NCBI GenBank assembly: GCA_963920765.1
Contig: OY987242.1
Location: forward strand, 8,458,789-8,522,788
Origin: Ulota crispa
Lineage: Eukaryota > Streptophyta > Bryopsida > Orthotrichales > Orthotrichaceae
Length of the DNA: 64,000 bases
Direction: 5' to 3'
In this document: one piece after another, positions 49,051 to 59,215 of the stretch
How positions within the stretch are numbered: the stretch's first letter is position 1
How the letters are laid out: each line of letters begins with the position of its first letter
Translations under genes and position numbers: made by a program
Notes under the pieces: generated by a model
What the model saw: only the letters and a program-made list of their open reading frames with translations
What the model was told of the DNA's origin: nothing
The model's database searches: none

Positions 49051-49568
49051 GTGCAAATGTACATGCATACATTGGTATCTTGATTCTATTTGTACATTAA
49101 ATGTTCATGTCTTTAGTAATCCAGTAGACTTTGGAGGCTATTTCTGCCCATTAAAAGACTTTTTTTTGAAAAACTTAGAACTACGACAAGTTGGTAAATG
49201 TGTTTTACTTTCACCTCCAACAACTTTTTTTGGATTTCAATCTTTTTATCAAAAGTTATGAGCTAAAATTAGAGAAGGTATTTAGAAATTTTGAATAAAT
49301 TTTTTATTTCCATCCTTTTGATTTTGTTTATATATATTTTTTGGAATTCACAAATCTCAAAAAGATTGTTGCAGGCAAAGGTTGGATTCATTAATAATTA
49401 TTATTTAGTGCTAGTTTTTTTGTAAAAAGAACCTTATTTTGTTAAAATAGCCTCCATAGTTTGATAGCTTCAAATAACATGAAATCGTGAAAAGTTACGG
49501 AATTAAAACCTTGCAATTATAAAATCAAAATTCTATAGACTTTTGAATAGTTTTGGATATTATTTAAA

Positions 49569-49978
49569 GCATTAATATGTGAACCACACCCTTTGAACTA
49601 CTGTACCACACTCCCGGGATAAATTTTAGATTTCTACCATCAGAAATTTGAATTTGAAACTTTTGGATTCAAATTTGGACTTAGAGATCGTGGTATTGTC
49701 TAGGACCATAAAAAAAGCTGCAATTCAACAACACCCAATGAAAAAGCTTATCTTTTTTTACAAACAAAAGTAAAATTAACAATTTTCTCCCTAACTAAAC
49801 TTTTTCATTGGATGTTGTTGAATTGCAACTTTTTTTATGGTTCTAGACAATACCATGGTCTCTAAGTCCAAATCTGAATTCAAAATTTTCAAATTCAGCT
49901 TTTTGATGGTAGAAATCTAAAATTTACCTCGTGGTGTGGTATAGTAATTGGAAGAGTGTGGTACACATATCAATTCCC
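49569..49978. repeat. Long foldback element, related to 55234-55640
   Basis: The arms contain AATTTTAGATTTCTACCATC, AAGCTTATC or its relative, and CAACACCCAATGAAAAAG, inverted across a central spacer. The ends approximate GNATTRATATGTG and CACATATCAATTCCC. It lies inside the CACTA-ended element, so it inserted there later or was carried with it. Confidence 0.78.
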
Positions 49979-50819
49979 ATCTTTTAAAGCTTATAAAAAT
50001 ATTTTATAAGATTTTTTTTTTTTAATTCATTTGGTTAGTAATAGAAGGAAAAATACTAAAAATACCCTTTAAATCTTTCAAAATATCAAGTTTACGCCAA
50101 AAATATTTGAAACATAAAAAATAGTCCTTATTTTTTGTAGGAATACCAATTATACTCCTATTATTTTGGAAAAATAATAAAAAAACTCTTCTGTTTTGAA
50201 ATGTTAAATATATCCTTGTGTTATTTGAAATGTAAAAATCACCTTTGGTTTCTTGTAAGAATTTGCATTAAACTATACACTTGGTTATCATGTAACACAA
50301 AGATATTTTTGGTACTTTTGATCCTTAAGGGACATATATGATTTCTTCAAAGAATTGAGGAGCATCATTTATATTTGTTTGTAAAGAAATTTTGGTATTT
50401 AAAACAACAAAATGTTGTACTTTTTATATAAAATTTTGTTGAATTAGTGAAGTTGTGTCCAAAAGTGTCCAAATCAACATAAAAATGTTGATTTTTTGTT
50501 ATTATGGTCATGTTTTTACTTAACTTTAAAGGTTGCTAATTTTAAATTTAACCAAATTGTGAAAAGTAAAGAAAATAAAACCAGTCAATGTACACTCAAA
50601 CTTCTAAAAGATTCTTTTTTTTTGAAAACTTCTTTTATTTTTTAAAACTTCAAAAAAGTTTAATGAGGTCCAAAAAGATTTTAGAAAGATTTCAAAAACA
50701 AACCTAAACTATTGTGATAGTTTTTTTGAAAGTATTTTGATGATTTACAAAAAGATTCCTAAAGGACTCTAATTCAATCTAAGAGATTCTATTTCTACAA
50801 GTATTTTGAAGTACTTTAA

Positions 50820-51505
50820 CAAATTCCATAAAGATTTTAAAAAGATTCTCAAAGATTTCAAAAAGGTTCTTGAAAATTCCTAGAGATTTTCAAAGATTTT
50901 TTGAATTTCAAAAAAGATTCTCAAAAGATTCCCAAAGATTCCCAAAGATTCTCAATTGTTCTCAAACATTCTCAAAGATTCCAAAATACTTGAAAAGATT
51001 CCCAAAGATTTTAAATGATTCTCAAAGATTCCTAGAAGATTCTCAAAGATTCTCAAAGATTTCCAAAGATTCTTGAAGATTCCTAAAAGATTCTCAAAGA
51101 TTCTCAAAGATTCTCAAAGATTCTCAAAGATTCTCAAAGATTCTCAATTGTTCTCAAACATTCTCAAAGATCCCAAAAAACTTGAAAAGATTTCAAAAGA
51201 TTCTCAAAGATTCCTAAAAGATTCTCAAAGATTCTCAAAGATTCTCAAACTTTCTCAATTGTTTTCAAACATTCTCTAAGATTCCAAAAAAATTTGAAAA
51301 GATTCTGAAAGATTTCCAAAGATTCATGAAGATTCCTAAAAGATTCTCAAAGATTCTAAAATCTCAAAAAGATTCTTAAATATTCTTAAAAATCATGAAA
51401 AGATTCTCAATGATTCCCAAAAGATTCTTGAAGATTCTTAAAGATTCTTGAAGATTCTTAAAGATTCACAAAAAGTTCTCAAAAGATCTTCAAAAGATTC
51501 CAAAA
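50820..51505. repeat. AAGATTCTCA minisatellite
   Basis: A roughly 10-bp unit, AAGATTCTCA with variants (AAGATTCCCA, AAGATTCTTG), repeats dozens of times. A longer block starting CTCAATTGTTCTCAAACATT recurs at 50951, 51143 and about 51254, so there is a higher-order pattern. Open frames through it read as K/D/S/F/I repeats and are by-products of the tandem unit. Confidence 0.85.
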
Positions 51506-51684
51506 TTTCTGTTGATTTAGATAATGGTGTCCAAATCAACAAAACGTATTTAGTTTTTTACAGAATTCTGTTAAATTAGTCAATTAGCGTGGGCAAGTGC
51601 CCTAATCAACAAGAAACTGTTGGTTTTCTATTATTTTGGAAGAAGATTTCTACTAGTGAGAGAGCCGGACCCAGAATGTTCCCC

Positions 51685-51801
51685 ATGGTCGTTCCCTCTT
51701 TGAATCAACGGCTAGGGCTTGGACTTGTGATTGGAAGGCGGAGAATTCTTGAGCGCAACGCTGGGTTTTGCAGCTCTCGATGCCACAAAGTGACGAGGCT
51801 C
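51685..51801 (+). pseudogene. Exon-like fragment, copy of 40886-41011
   Basis: The frame begins MVVPSLNQRLG, continues GRRRILERNAGF and reaches RCHKVTRL. It is 26/39 identical, gap-free, to the minus-strand frame at 41011-40886. The nucleotide match starts upstream of the ATG (shared GAATGTTCCCCATGG). It ends about 120 bp before a U5 gene. Function unknown; it may be the first exon of an unrecognised gene or a captured gene piece. Confidence 0.4.
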
Positions 51802-51850
51802 TCCCAGCTGGGAGTTGCGGTTACTAGGACTCCGCACAATGCATGGACTT

Positions 51851-51861
51851 ATCCCAGACAT
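51851..51861 (+). promoter_or_regulatory. USE of U5 copy 2
   Basis: ATCCCAGACAT at about -74 matches the 5' half of the plant USE. A weak TATA-like AAGTATCA lies near -30. Confidence 0.5.
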
Positions 51862-51924
51862 ATTGCTACACGGAACTACACTCAGCGTGTACAAGTATCA
51901 GTATACTCCTTTAACTAGTCTGTC

Positions 51925-52040
51925 AGTCGGGTGCTCAGCACAGAGTGAACTATTCTTTCGCCTTTTACTAAAGAATACCGTGCGCTGGGTACACTCACCG
52001 GCATACCTCTTTTTTTGGTCTGCCCCTCACGGGGCCCATC
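51925..52040 (+). ncRNA. U5 spliceosomal snRNA, copy 2
   Basis: Loop I CGCCTTTTACTAAAG is at 51959-51973. The adjoining stem TATTC/GAATA is fully paired. The Sm site is TTTTTTTGG near 52010-52018, and the GCCCC-TCAC-GGGGC 3' hairpin follows. Sequence differences from copy 1 are few, and this copy keeps the canonical stem, so it is the better candidate for a functional gene. Confidence 0.93.
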
Positions 52041-52085
52041 AATGTAACCACCAAACTGGACGGATTTAGTGAGCGTTCTTGCAGA

Positions 52086-52271
52086 ACAGAATCGTTTGAA
52101 CGCTATAGTGATGGCTCGAAGTCGAGGAGAAGAGCCCCTGTTCAAGATGCTAGTGTATGTGGAAGGGATGTCAACCAGAAAACGCTACGACGGTATCGCC
52201 AGGGCTTAGTTTTCCAGCCCGGAGATGAACTTGATGATCCTGAAAAGCTCCCCAAGCGAATCGCATACTAA
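52086..52271 (+). CDS. Unrecognised open exon-like segment
   Basis: After a good acceptor (TTCTTGCAG, ending 52085) a frame runs for about 60 codons to TAA. It encodes FERYSDGSKSRRRAPVQ, LRRYRQGLVFQPGDELDDPE and LPKRIAY. The composition (basic then acidic, no low complexity) looks protein-like. I do not recognise it. It could be the last exon of a gene beginning at 51685, which would place U5 copy 2 in an intron. It could equally be a captured fragment. Confidence 0.27.
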   Translation, partial: TESFERYSDGSKSRRRAPVQDASVCGRDVNQKTLRRYRQGLVFQPGDELDDPEKLPKRIAY

Positions 52272-53403
52272 GCTTAATTGCAGCAGGTCTTCCCTCGTCG
52301 ATTGAGACTCTTGAAGGTACCATTTGTGTCTGTGAGGGTCATTTGGGTGAAGCACATTCACATGATAGCAATGTCCAAGACCTCACACAGTCTTGCCAAC
52401 AAACCGACTGGTAAATCTTCCTTTAGAATACGCTCAGACAAGCATTTCTGAAGCTTCAGTGACGTACACTCAAAATCAACACTTTGTTATGAATTCTCCC
52501 GTGCATTGGCTACATAGTCCTACAGTTATGCATCAAATACGAAGATCACTCTGACACTGTGGTGCAATACAATGTAAGTAATTCTCACAACAATTTGAAC
52601 AAGACAGATGCTTGTGAAGCAGAAGGTCTCTACACAATTAGGTTGCCTTACTTTTAAAAGTTACATCATGACTTTTTGCTTGACCATGTGGAGGCGCATG
52701 TAGACACATGGTTTACAACTTGGGTGTTGTTAGTTTGTTTCTATAGTGTTGTGGTTGTCAAATCCGTATTGTTATTAAAAATGGTTTATTGCTGTAATAA
52801 TTAATGAAATTATAGTAGTAATATAGTAAGTGTTTATGTAGTATAAAATGTCAAGAACTTCGCAAGAACCTTGTGTGGGGCAACCAAAATGCACTATTTA
52901 CAATACTGTTGTAGTTTGAAGAATTAGTGTATGGAAAGAGGCCAATGTTTACATGAGAGAGAGGTCTTTGAGAGAGAGAGGTCTTCAAGTGTATCGATGG
53001 CTACCATTTGATGCTTACAAACATGTAGCTTTGACAAGAGGATGGCTCAAATGTAGTGCTTATTTCATGGGTTTTGAAATTTTGACATTCAGTTTGTCTT
53101 TGATTGTTGTGATTGGAAACTTCTACAGTTGTGTTTGATAAACTGCCAAATGCAATTGTAGCCAGGCACTTTTTGGTTTTAGATAAGAAATTGTACCCAA
53201 AAAGAGCTTTCTGTCAAGGCACTTGGAAGTTTTATAAATTTATTTATAGAGAAGCGTATGTATTCTTTTTATCAAAATTCTAAATTCTTCAATGTGCTAG
53301 CAACCTTCTATATTGACCTAATGCCTGTATAAAATATTGTCAAATAATTGATCATAGATTAGGGATATTACAAAAAATGCACGTGAATTGGTTTGGGGAT
53401 AAA
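52272..53403. other. No gene seen
   Basis: Moderate composition falling to AT-rich. Short frames only, and no recognised domain or RNA. Confidence 0.45.
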
Positions 53404-53540
53404 CACTACAAGAAAACAATGTCCAAATTGACTAATCCTCTCCATATTGACAAAAAATGTGTGTGGATTGACAAAAAAAATCCAAATTGACATGTCCAAA
53501 TTTACAAAAATGACCAAATTGATAGCATTTTCCTATAGTA
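53404..53540. mobile_element. Short CACTA-type element
   Basis: The left end CACTACAAGAAAACA is the typical plant CACTA terminus; the right end is TTTTCCTATAGTA. The interior repeats CCAAATTGAC several times, consistent with subterminal repeats. No clear 3-bp duplication. Confidence 0.6.
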
Positions 53541-54902
53541 CAAAACAAACCAAGTCGTCTAATGTATTAAAAATATATATATTAGCATTACTACAATACT
53601 ATGTTTTTTAAGGAAGTTTTAAACACTTAGAACGAACAACAAACTTTAACGTAAAAGGTAGTTATGGCTTCATCTAATTTAGAGTATAGAATTAATATTT
53701 GATTATTTATTTCAAAGAGTCTAACAATGTTTTAAAGTTGTTAATATCTTAGCATGGAAAGGATTCATCAACCAAGCCTTGAATGCATCAATCATATCTT
53801 AAGCATGATACTAAATAACAATTTTCACATTGTGAAAAAAATTCCATCAAAAATTGTTGAAAGGATGTTTTAATTACATATAGAATGTAACAAGGCCTCT
53901 TGAAATTAGGCAAATGCTCAATTTGCTTTCTTTTGGTTGAATTAGATATTAAATTCTAAAAGAAACAAGAGTATTTAACATTATCCCAAAGATGATTAAT
54001 GTCAAAAATTGTTTAACAAAACCTTAAAACCAAATATTTACTTGCTTTATTGTAGTTTACTTCTATGAATTTAACTCAAAACCCAAATAGAACAGGGTTC
54101 AATATGCACTTGTCTATAATTTGTCAATTTATAAGAAGACACTACTTAATTTGAATAGTTTTTTTTCCTATAATTAACTCATATACATGTGGTAGTGATT
54201 AAAAAAATCAAAGCCCTTTGTATTTGACATGAACATTTTTGAGCTTTGGCTAAAACACTTTATAATGATTTTAAATCTTTACAATAAAATGTATTTAGAA
54301 ATTTCATCACTCTTGAAACACACGTAGTTTTATATGTTGAAAATAAGGTAAAATATTTTTATTTAGTTATAATGGCTAAATAAAGCTTAGAAATTCCATA
54401 CCTTAGTGTGACATGGTTTTGTCTTTGCAATGACAAAAAAAACTAATATTTTTGCCCGTAGAGGTTTGTTTACATGGATTTGGAATAAACATGATTTTGA
54501 AGTTGTATGTATGTAAACATTTCACCAATTGTCATATAATCAATGTGAAAATAAATCATGTCCTTTCAAATTGAAAAGGATCATAAAAGTGAAAATGGTT
54601 TAAGATTCTGATACTGTTTCTGAGAAAGTATATGAACAGAAGTGAGATGTGTATAACATGTTTTAATTGCATTATTAATGGTTCAAAATAGTGGTTCATT
54701 TATTTTAAAGCTCTAATTTTTCATTATTAAAGTTTTGTCATAGCTCTCACTCAATTTTCACAAAAAATTATTTATTTTGGTTTCTTGACCTTTTATAAAA
54801 ATTTGATTTTGACATTAATGAATTAATAAAAAAAATGGAAGCCATGTCACACTACGGTATTTTGAAGCTTTGATGCACGGTTATGAACAAACCTTTTAAG
54901 GG
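53541..54902. other. No gene seen
   Basis: AT-rich, non-coding in appearance. Confidence 0.45.
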
Positions 54903-54906
54903 TTAA

Positions 54907-55209
54907 GGTAGGAGCACCCATAAGCGTCAATCTAAGGGTTTTGAACATGATGAGTACTAATAAACAACTACCAAATTATAAGATCCTATTAGGAACAAAA
55001 AAATATTGAGTTTGCAATTTTGAATGTATTATTTGGATATTGTAAGTGAAATTTTAAAGAGCAAACTACCATTGTACCCATAACCACTACCAAGATTTCA
55101 TGTTCACATATTGTACATCCTTGTCATTCTATCTATTTACTTCCAAAGATTTTTCAAGATTTTAGAGCTGACGGTTATGGGGACAGCGTTCCTTATGGGT
55201 GCTCCTACC
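54907..55209. mobile_element. GGTAGGAG-end MITE, copy 3
   Basis: The inverted ends are GGTAGGAGCACCCATAAG at both sides, perfect over 18 bp. TTAA (54903-54906) precedes the left end and TTAT follows the right. Homologous copies are at 8942 (truncated) and 10898 (end only). Confidence 0.8.
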
Positions 55210-55233
55210 TTATATTGTATATGCCATGCGGAA

Positions 55234-55640
55234 GGGAATTGATATGCGTACCACACCTTCTTGACTATCCCACCACACCCCGAGGTAAATTTTAGATTTC
55301 TACCATCAAAAAGCTGAATTCAAGAATTTGGAATTCAGATTTGGATTCAAAGACCTGGATTTTGTCTAGAATCATAAAAAAATGTTGTAATTGAACAACA
55401 CCCAATGAAAAAGCTTAGCTTGGGGGAAAAGTATAACTTTTACTTTTGTTTATAAAAAAGATAAGCTTTTTCATTGGGTGTTGTCCAATTAGAATTTTTT
55501 TTGTGATTCTAGAATCATGGTCTCTGAATCCAAGTCTGAAATCTAAATCCTCAGATTCAACTTTTTGATGGTAGAAATCTAAAATTTACCCCTGGGTGTG
55601 GTGGGATAGTCAAGAAGGTGTGGTACGCATATCAATTCCC
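55234..55640. mobile_element. Long foldback with 9-bp target duplication
   Basis: GGGAATTGATATGCGTACCA is inverted at the other end as GTACGCATATCAATTCCC. The arms are about 180 bp and share TAAATTTTAGATTTCTACCA and ACACCCAATGAAAAAGCTTA. The 9 bases before it (CATGCGGAA) and after it (CACGCGGAA) differ at one position, as expected for Mutator-type insertion. Confidence 0.85.
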
Positions 55641-56394
55641 CACGCGGAAACGCAACAGCTATGTTTTTCAAACATCAGTACAGCCCTCATAACCGCGTCC
55701 GGTACATGTGACGCCCGTTGCTCCGTTTTGTCGCGGCGACAACGACCGCGACAGAAGTCGTCCGTCGCTAGAACGAGAAGTCCTCCGGTCCCACCAGTTC
55801 TGGACCTTTCGCTCTCGCGTCTTGCGGCGCCTCTCTGCTCCGTCTTTATAACCAGCCACCTTCGCGGTCAAGCGGCTTGTCTCTCTCCCCTCGGTAGGTC
55901 TTCTGCGCACTTTTCATTATTTCGTGTCCTTGGTTGTCTTTTGGGCGCTTTCAAATTGTTCTGGTACCTCGATGGGTGGTTAGGATCCACCACGCCACAC
56001 TCTCGGACGAGTGTGAGTGTGGTTCAAAAGCGCGGCCTGTCTTTGTTGATTTGACCTTCAATTGGAGTCCGACCTTGTAGAGGTGTTTGGTTTCGGTTCT
56101 GGTTTGGCGTCGCTGACCTTCTCGAATAGTGGTGCTCATATATTGGCAGGTTCGCCGAGGTTGGGTTTGCTGTGGCAATCGTGGAAGCAGGCGCACTCGT
56201 TGCTCTTGAGATGCTCCTCTCATTTCGTGCTTCGTGGAGCTCTGAAACGTTCCATGACTGCAGCAACGTCGCATTGCCCGTTGTGAAGAGAAGTTCCGAC
56301 ATTGACTGGTGGGAGGAGAGGTCATCTTGCACCACCACCACCACCTCCAGAGAGGCTGTCGACCCTTTGTAGTAGCCAGTGACGTGCTTTTGCA

Positions 56395-56987
56395 ATGGCG
56401 CAGATGAAGTCGTTGATGGAACTGGCGGATCGGAGTTTCGTGATCGCGTTCCGCTTCTACGGAAGGTACCCTGAGACAGGGCGGACGTTTTATCACCCTC
56501 CGCCGTGTGAGAGCGCCCCCGACGCTGCCACCATCAATCCTCCTCTTGGCAGAAGACATTCTTCCGCGAGTGGCTTGTCCGTGGCAACGTCTCTCATTCT
56601 GCCCAGTTTTTCAGCTCCAAGCTTTTCCGTTTTCTTCTCCAGTGGAACGCAGCAGGATTTAGGTTAGTTCCCTAACTGTTCCAATATTACGTTTTATCAA
56701 TATAACGTTTTATCAATGCAACATGGTTTGCCTTTTCTACTTTTGATATCAAAAGCCATTGCAAATTATCGTAGCGATATCAGTTCTGAGTTTCTCGGTT
56801 GTTATGTTTGTTGACATTGCTGCTTTGCTTATCTTCTTTGCAATTTTTTTTGGTTTGGATACGTGGTAATGTTCTTTATGATCGTCTTTCCGTGCTTTGT
56901 TTCGCTTTTGTTGACATGCGTGATTTGTTTGCAGCTTCAGGCAAAGTTCTTCCATCTCCAGCGCCTCAGAACGTAGGGGCTCACTGA
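56395..56987 (+). CDS. Possible two-exon small protein
   Basis: Exon 1 56395-56662 and exon 2 56935-56987 (donor AG/GTTAGT, acceptor TTTGCAG) join in phase to give 106 aa. The start is MAQMKSLMELADRSF, the middle is Pro/Ser-rich, and the end is LPSPAPQNVGAH. It sits in a GC-rich island (about 55650-57000), unlike the surrounding DNA, which in plants often marks a gene's 5' region. No domain is recognised. It may be only the 5' part of a longer or non-coding transcript. Confidence 0.33.
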
Positions 56988-58280
56988 TATTACACCTCCG
57001 TCAGTTATGGAAGCCATCCCTAGCAAGTATTGTTCCGGTGCTTCTTATCAAAGTGCCATTGTTGGGTGGTATTTTTTAATCTTTGTGGAGGTGTCTCGGC
57101 AATGACATCCAGAAATCTGTGCACATCTATATTGAGATATGCCAGAACTTGGAGAAGGAAAATAAAAAAGAAAACTCGAGGGACAGAGTTGCACATCACA
57201 CAAGAATAAACACCTCCACTTTTTGCAGCAATAATGACAGCGGTGTGAAGAGTCTAGTGCAATGATGAGAGCAATCTCTCACCATCCATGGTCTTGAGCA
57301 GTCTACGAAGTCACGAGACTTTTTCATGCCTTCAGCGTTACGTGTAATTATTTGTTGTGATGTCCGTTTCGGTGATGTAGACCCTTTACTTTAGTTCCAG
57401 CAAGTTCAAGTAATGTAATAAACTTGCAGATTTTTTGGTAATCATTCATCCCTTTTAGAATCCTCAAATTACCAACGGTCTGAAATAATGAGTGAAAATT
57501 TGGGAACGTTCTTCTATCTAATGTTACAATTTTTTACCTATGTGTCCAATGTTCTTTATGATACTGTTAACCAATGAAAATTGAGGTGTGGTGATGAAGT
57601 GTAGTTTGTTAGTCTCTTTTTGCTTGGGCTTGTTAAAGAATTCTACCATATACTGTCTGTCTTTACTGTGGAGTCTTGGTCTGTTGAATAACATTGTGTT
57701 TCACCTATTTTGGTAATACTGAATTTACAACATGTTTGTCCCAATTGATGTATCTACAGTTTAATTTTAGGTTTCGGCAAAATTGATTGTTACTCGCTGT
57801 TGAAAAACGCCCATTGACAGCACTGGATAGACCAACATCAATTTTGAATTGGCTGGCAAAGTGCCTCATCTGATTCCACCAATGTCAACTTCACTGTTTT
57901 TTCTCTATAATTTGTTGTCCTTGAAGGACAGCGTTACTCCTTCGAGCCTCCAGGCATTGACTAGGCCTCTGGGTCTGGGGTGTCCGAATTGGAATGTTGA
58001 AAAGACCTGAAAAGGATCCAGTAATGCGCAACAATGATTGTAGCCCGAGTGCAAGTTGTCGTCTTTTGTTCCTTCAATCATGCCGAATTACCTCGCAAGC
58101 TCTTTACCGCTCCTTCACACAATTGCGGTCCAAGCGCATCTCCAGCGGCCGGGGTGAACTGACCCACTCGTTGCTCCCCACCTGGATGAACGGGGCCGGG
58201 GCCGGGGCCGTGTCTTGTCCTGTCCATTCATGTTCTTGGGCAAGGGTGGGAAAGCTTCGCTTGTATTTTTATCGACAAGG
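56988..58280. other. No gene seen
   Basis: Intermediate composition, possibly a 3' transcribed region of the island upstream. A GGGGCCGGGGCCGGGGCCG stretch near 58190 is a short tandem repeat. No coding motif recognised. Confidence 0.4.
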
Positions 58281-58291
58281 TTAACCCTTAA

Positions 58292-58514
58292 CCCCTGAAG
58301 GGCCTTTGGGCTCTGGAGCTATGGTACCAAATATGGTCCCAACCAATATTTAGAAGTTTGAATTAGTTGAAAATTAAGTGTTACAATCATACATATTAAA
58401 AGATTGTATGATGGTGGGTGCATAAAAAAATTGGAAAGCTTTCAGAGGAGCTCAAATACGCTTGTACATACGGTCATACAAACGGCCGCAAAGGGCTTTC
58501 GGGCCGTTCAGGGG
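58292..58514. mobile_element. TTAA-flanked MITE, chain member 1 (223 bp)
   Basis: TTAA is present at 58288-58291 and 58515-58518. The ends are CCCCTGAAGGGCC and, reverse-complemented, CCCCTGAACGGCC. A second TTAACCC (58281) sits directly outside the left end. Confidence 0.65.
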
Positions 58515-58518
58515 TTAA

Positions 58519-58892
58519 CCCCTAAACATCAAAGTGGTCACCATGCTTGTCCCTAGAATAGTATTTTTGCGTGAACATTGATTCTATAATACTGCCCACA
58601 TATTATAGTATTATTTTTGAAAGTTCCAAAAGTCAATAAAGCTATTTGCCCTCATGAAAATTGTAACTAGGGCAACAGGGAACTTTCAACTATAGTTGTC
58701 AATCTTCTCACAAACTAGAGTTTATAAAATGTGGAGGTAATCTATAAGTCTATTTTTGACATTTCATAATGGAGCACATCTCCATGACCATTTTTGAAAA
58801 AAAAAAACAAATGAAAAAAGCTTTTTTTCTAACCCTAAAAGTGTTTTTTTCTCAGTGAGTGGACGAAAACCGTTCACTTTGATGTTTAAGGG
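58519..58892. mobile_element. TTAA-flanked MITE, chain member 2 (374 bp)
   Basis: It shares the TTAA at 58515-58518 with member 1 and ends at TTAA 58893-58896. The ends are CCCCTAAACATCAAAGTG and, reverse-complemented, CCCTTAAACATCAAAGTG, matching 17 of 18. The left end of the element at 8720 is similar. Confidence 0.75.
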
Positions 58893-58896
58893 TTAA

Positions 58897-58980
58897 CCCT
58901 GAAGCGCAGGGGAGTCATCGTGGGTACACTAGGCCCATGTATTCCCAAGGACAAAAATTGTCCCCTTTGGGATTTAAGGG
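58897..58980. mobile_element. TTAA-flanked MITE, chain member 3 (84 bp)
   Basis: It shares TTAA 58893-58896 with member 2 and is followed by TTAG. The ends are CCCTGAAGCGCAGGGG and, reverse-complemented, CCCTTAAATCCCAAAGGGG, so similarity is limited to the outer bases. Confidence 0.4.
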
Positions 58981-58984
58981 TTAG

Positions 58985-59211
58985 AGGACTGAGCTCCTAT
59001 AATACATAGTATGTACACTAATGTATAACTAGCATTTGCTACCAACAAAATGTTTTAATTTGGGATCTTGACTACCTCACTAGAACAACATTGATCTATA
59101 TCCTAACTTCTTTGTTGATCTCAAATGTAATAAAGATGTGGATGCACTCCAAATACAAGAAAAATACCCCATATTATATTAGTTGCAAAGGGTTGCTTGG
59201 TCCTATAAGGG
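58985..59211. mobile_element. Partial TTAA-flanked element
   Basis: The right end GGTCCTATAAGGG is followed by TTAA (59212-59215). Reverse-complemented, about 150 bp align with 8770-8880 (TTTTCTTGTATTTGGA; TTTGAGATCAACAAAGAAGTT). The left end is not recognisable. Confidence 0.45.
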
Positions 59212-59215
59212 TTAA

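Larger units (their letters stand above)
48673..51658. mobile_element. CACTA-ended transposon, non-autonomous (2986 bp)
   Basis: The left end CACTAGTAGAAAATTC is inverted at the right as GAAGATTTCTACTAGTG. Subterminal motifs resembling AATCAACA and TGTTGATTTTCTGTTG recur near both ends, as is typical of En/Spm elements. No transposase is visible; the interior holds a foldback and a tandem array. The 3-bp flanks differ (GGC and AGA), so either the duplication was lost or the ends came from different insertions. Confidence 0.7.

Noticed and set aside
50870..51279. Open frames rich in K, D, S, F and I that look like a repeat protein
   Set aside because: They are the direct translation of the 10-bp AAGATTCTCA tandem array and change with array length.
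50820..51505. CRISPR-like array
   Set aside because: Units are contiguous without spacers and the genome is plant nuclear DNA.
55596..56559. Several long frames on both strands in the GC-rich island
   Set aside because: High GC lowers stop frequency and the frames overlap antisense. None has motifs. Only the spliced 56395 model has phase-consistent junctions.
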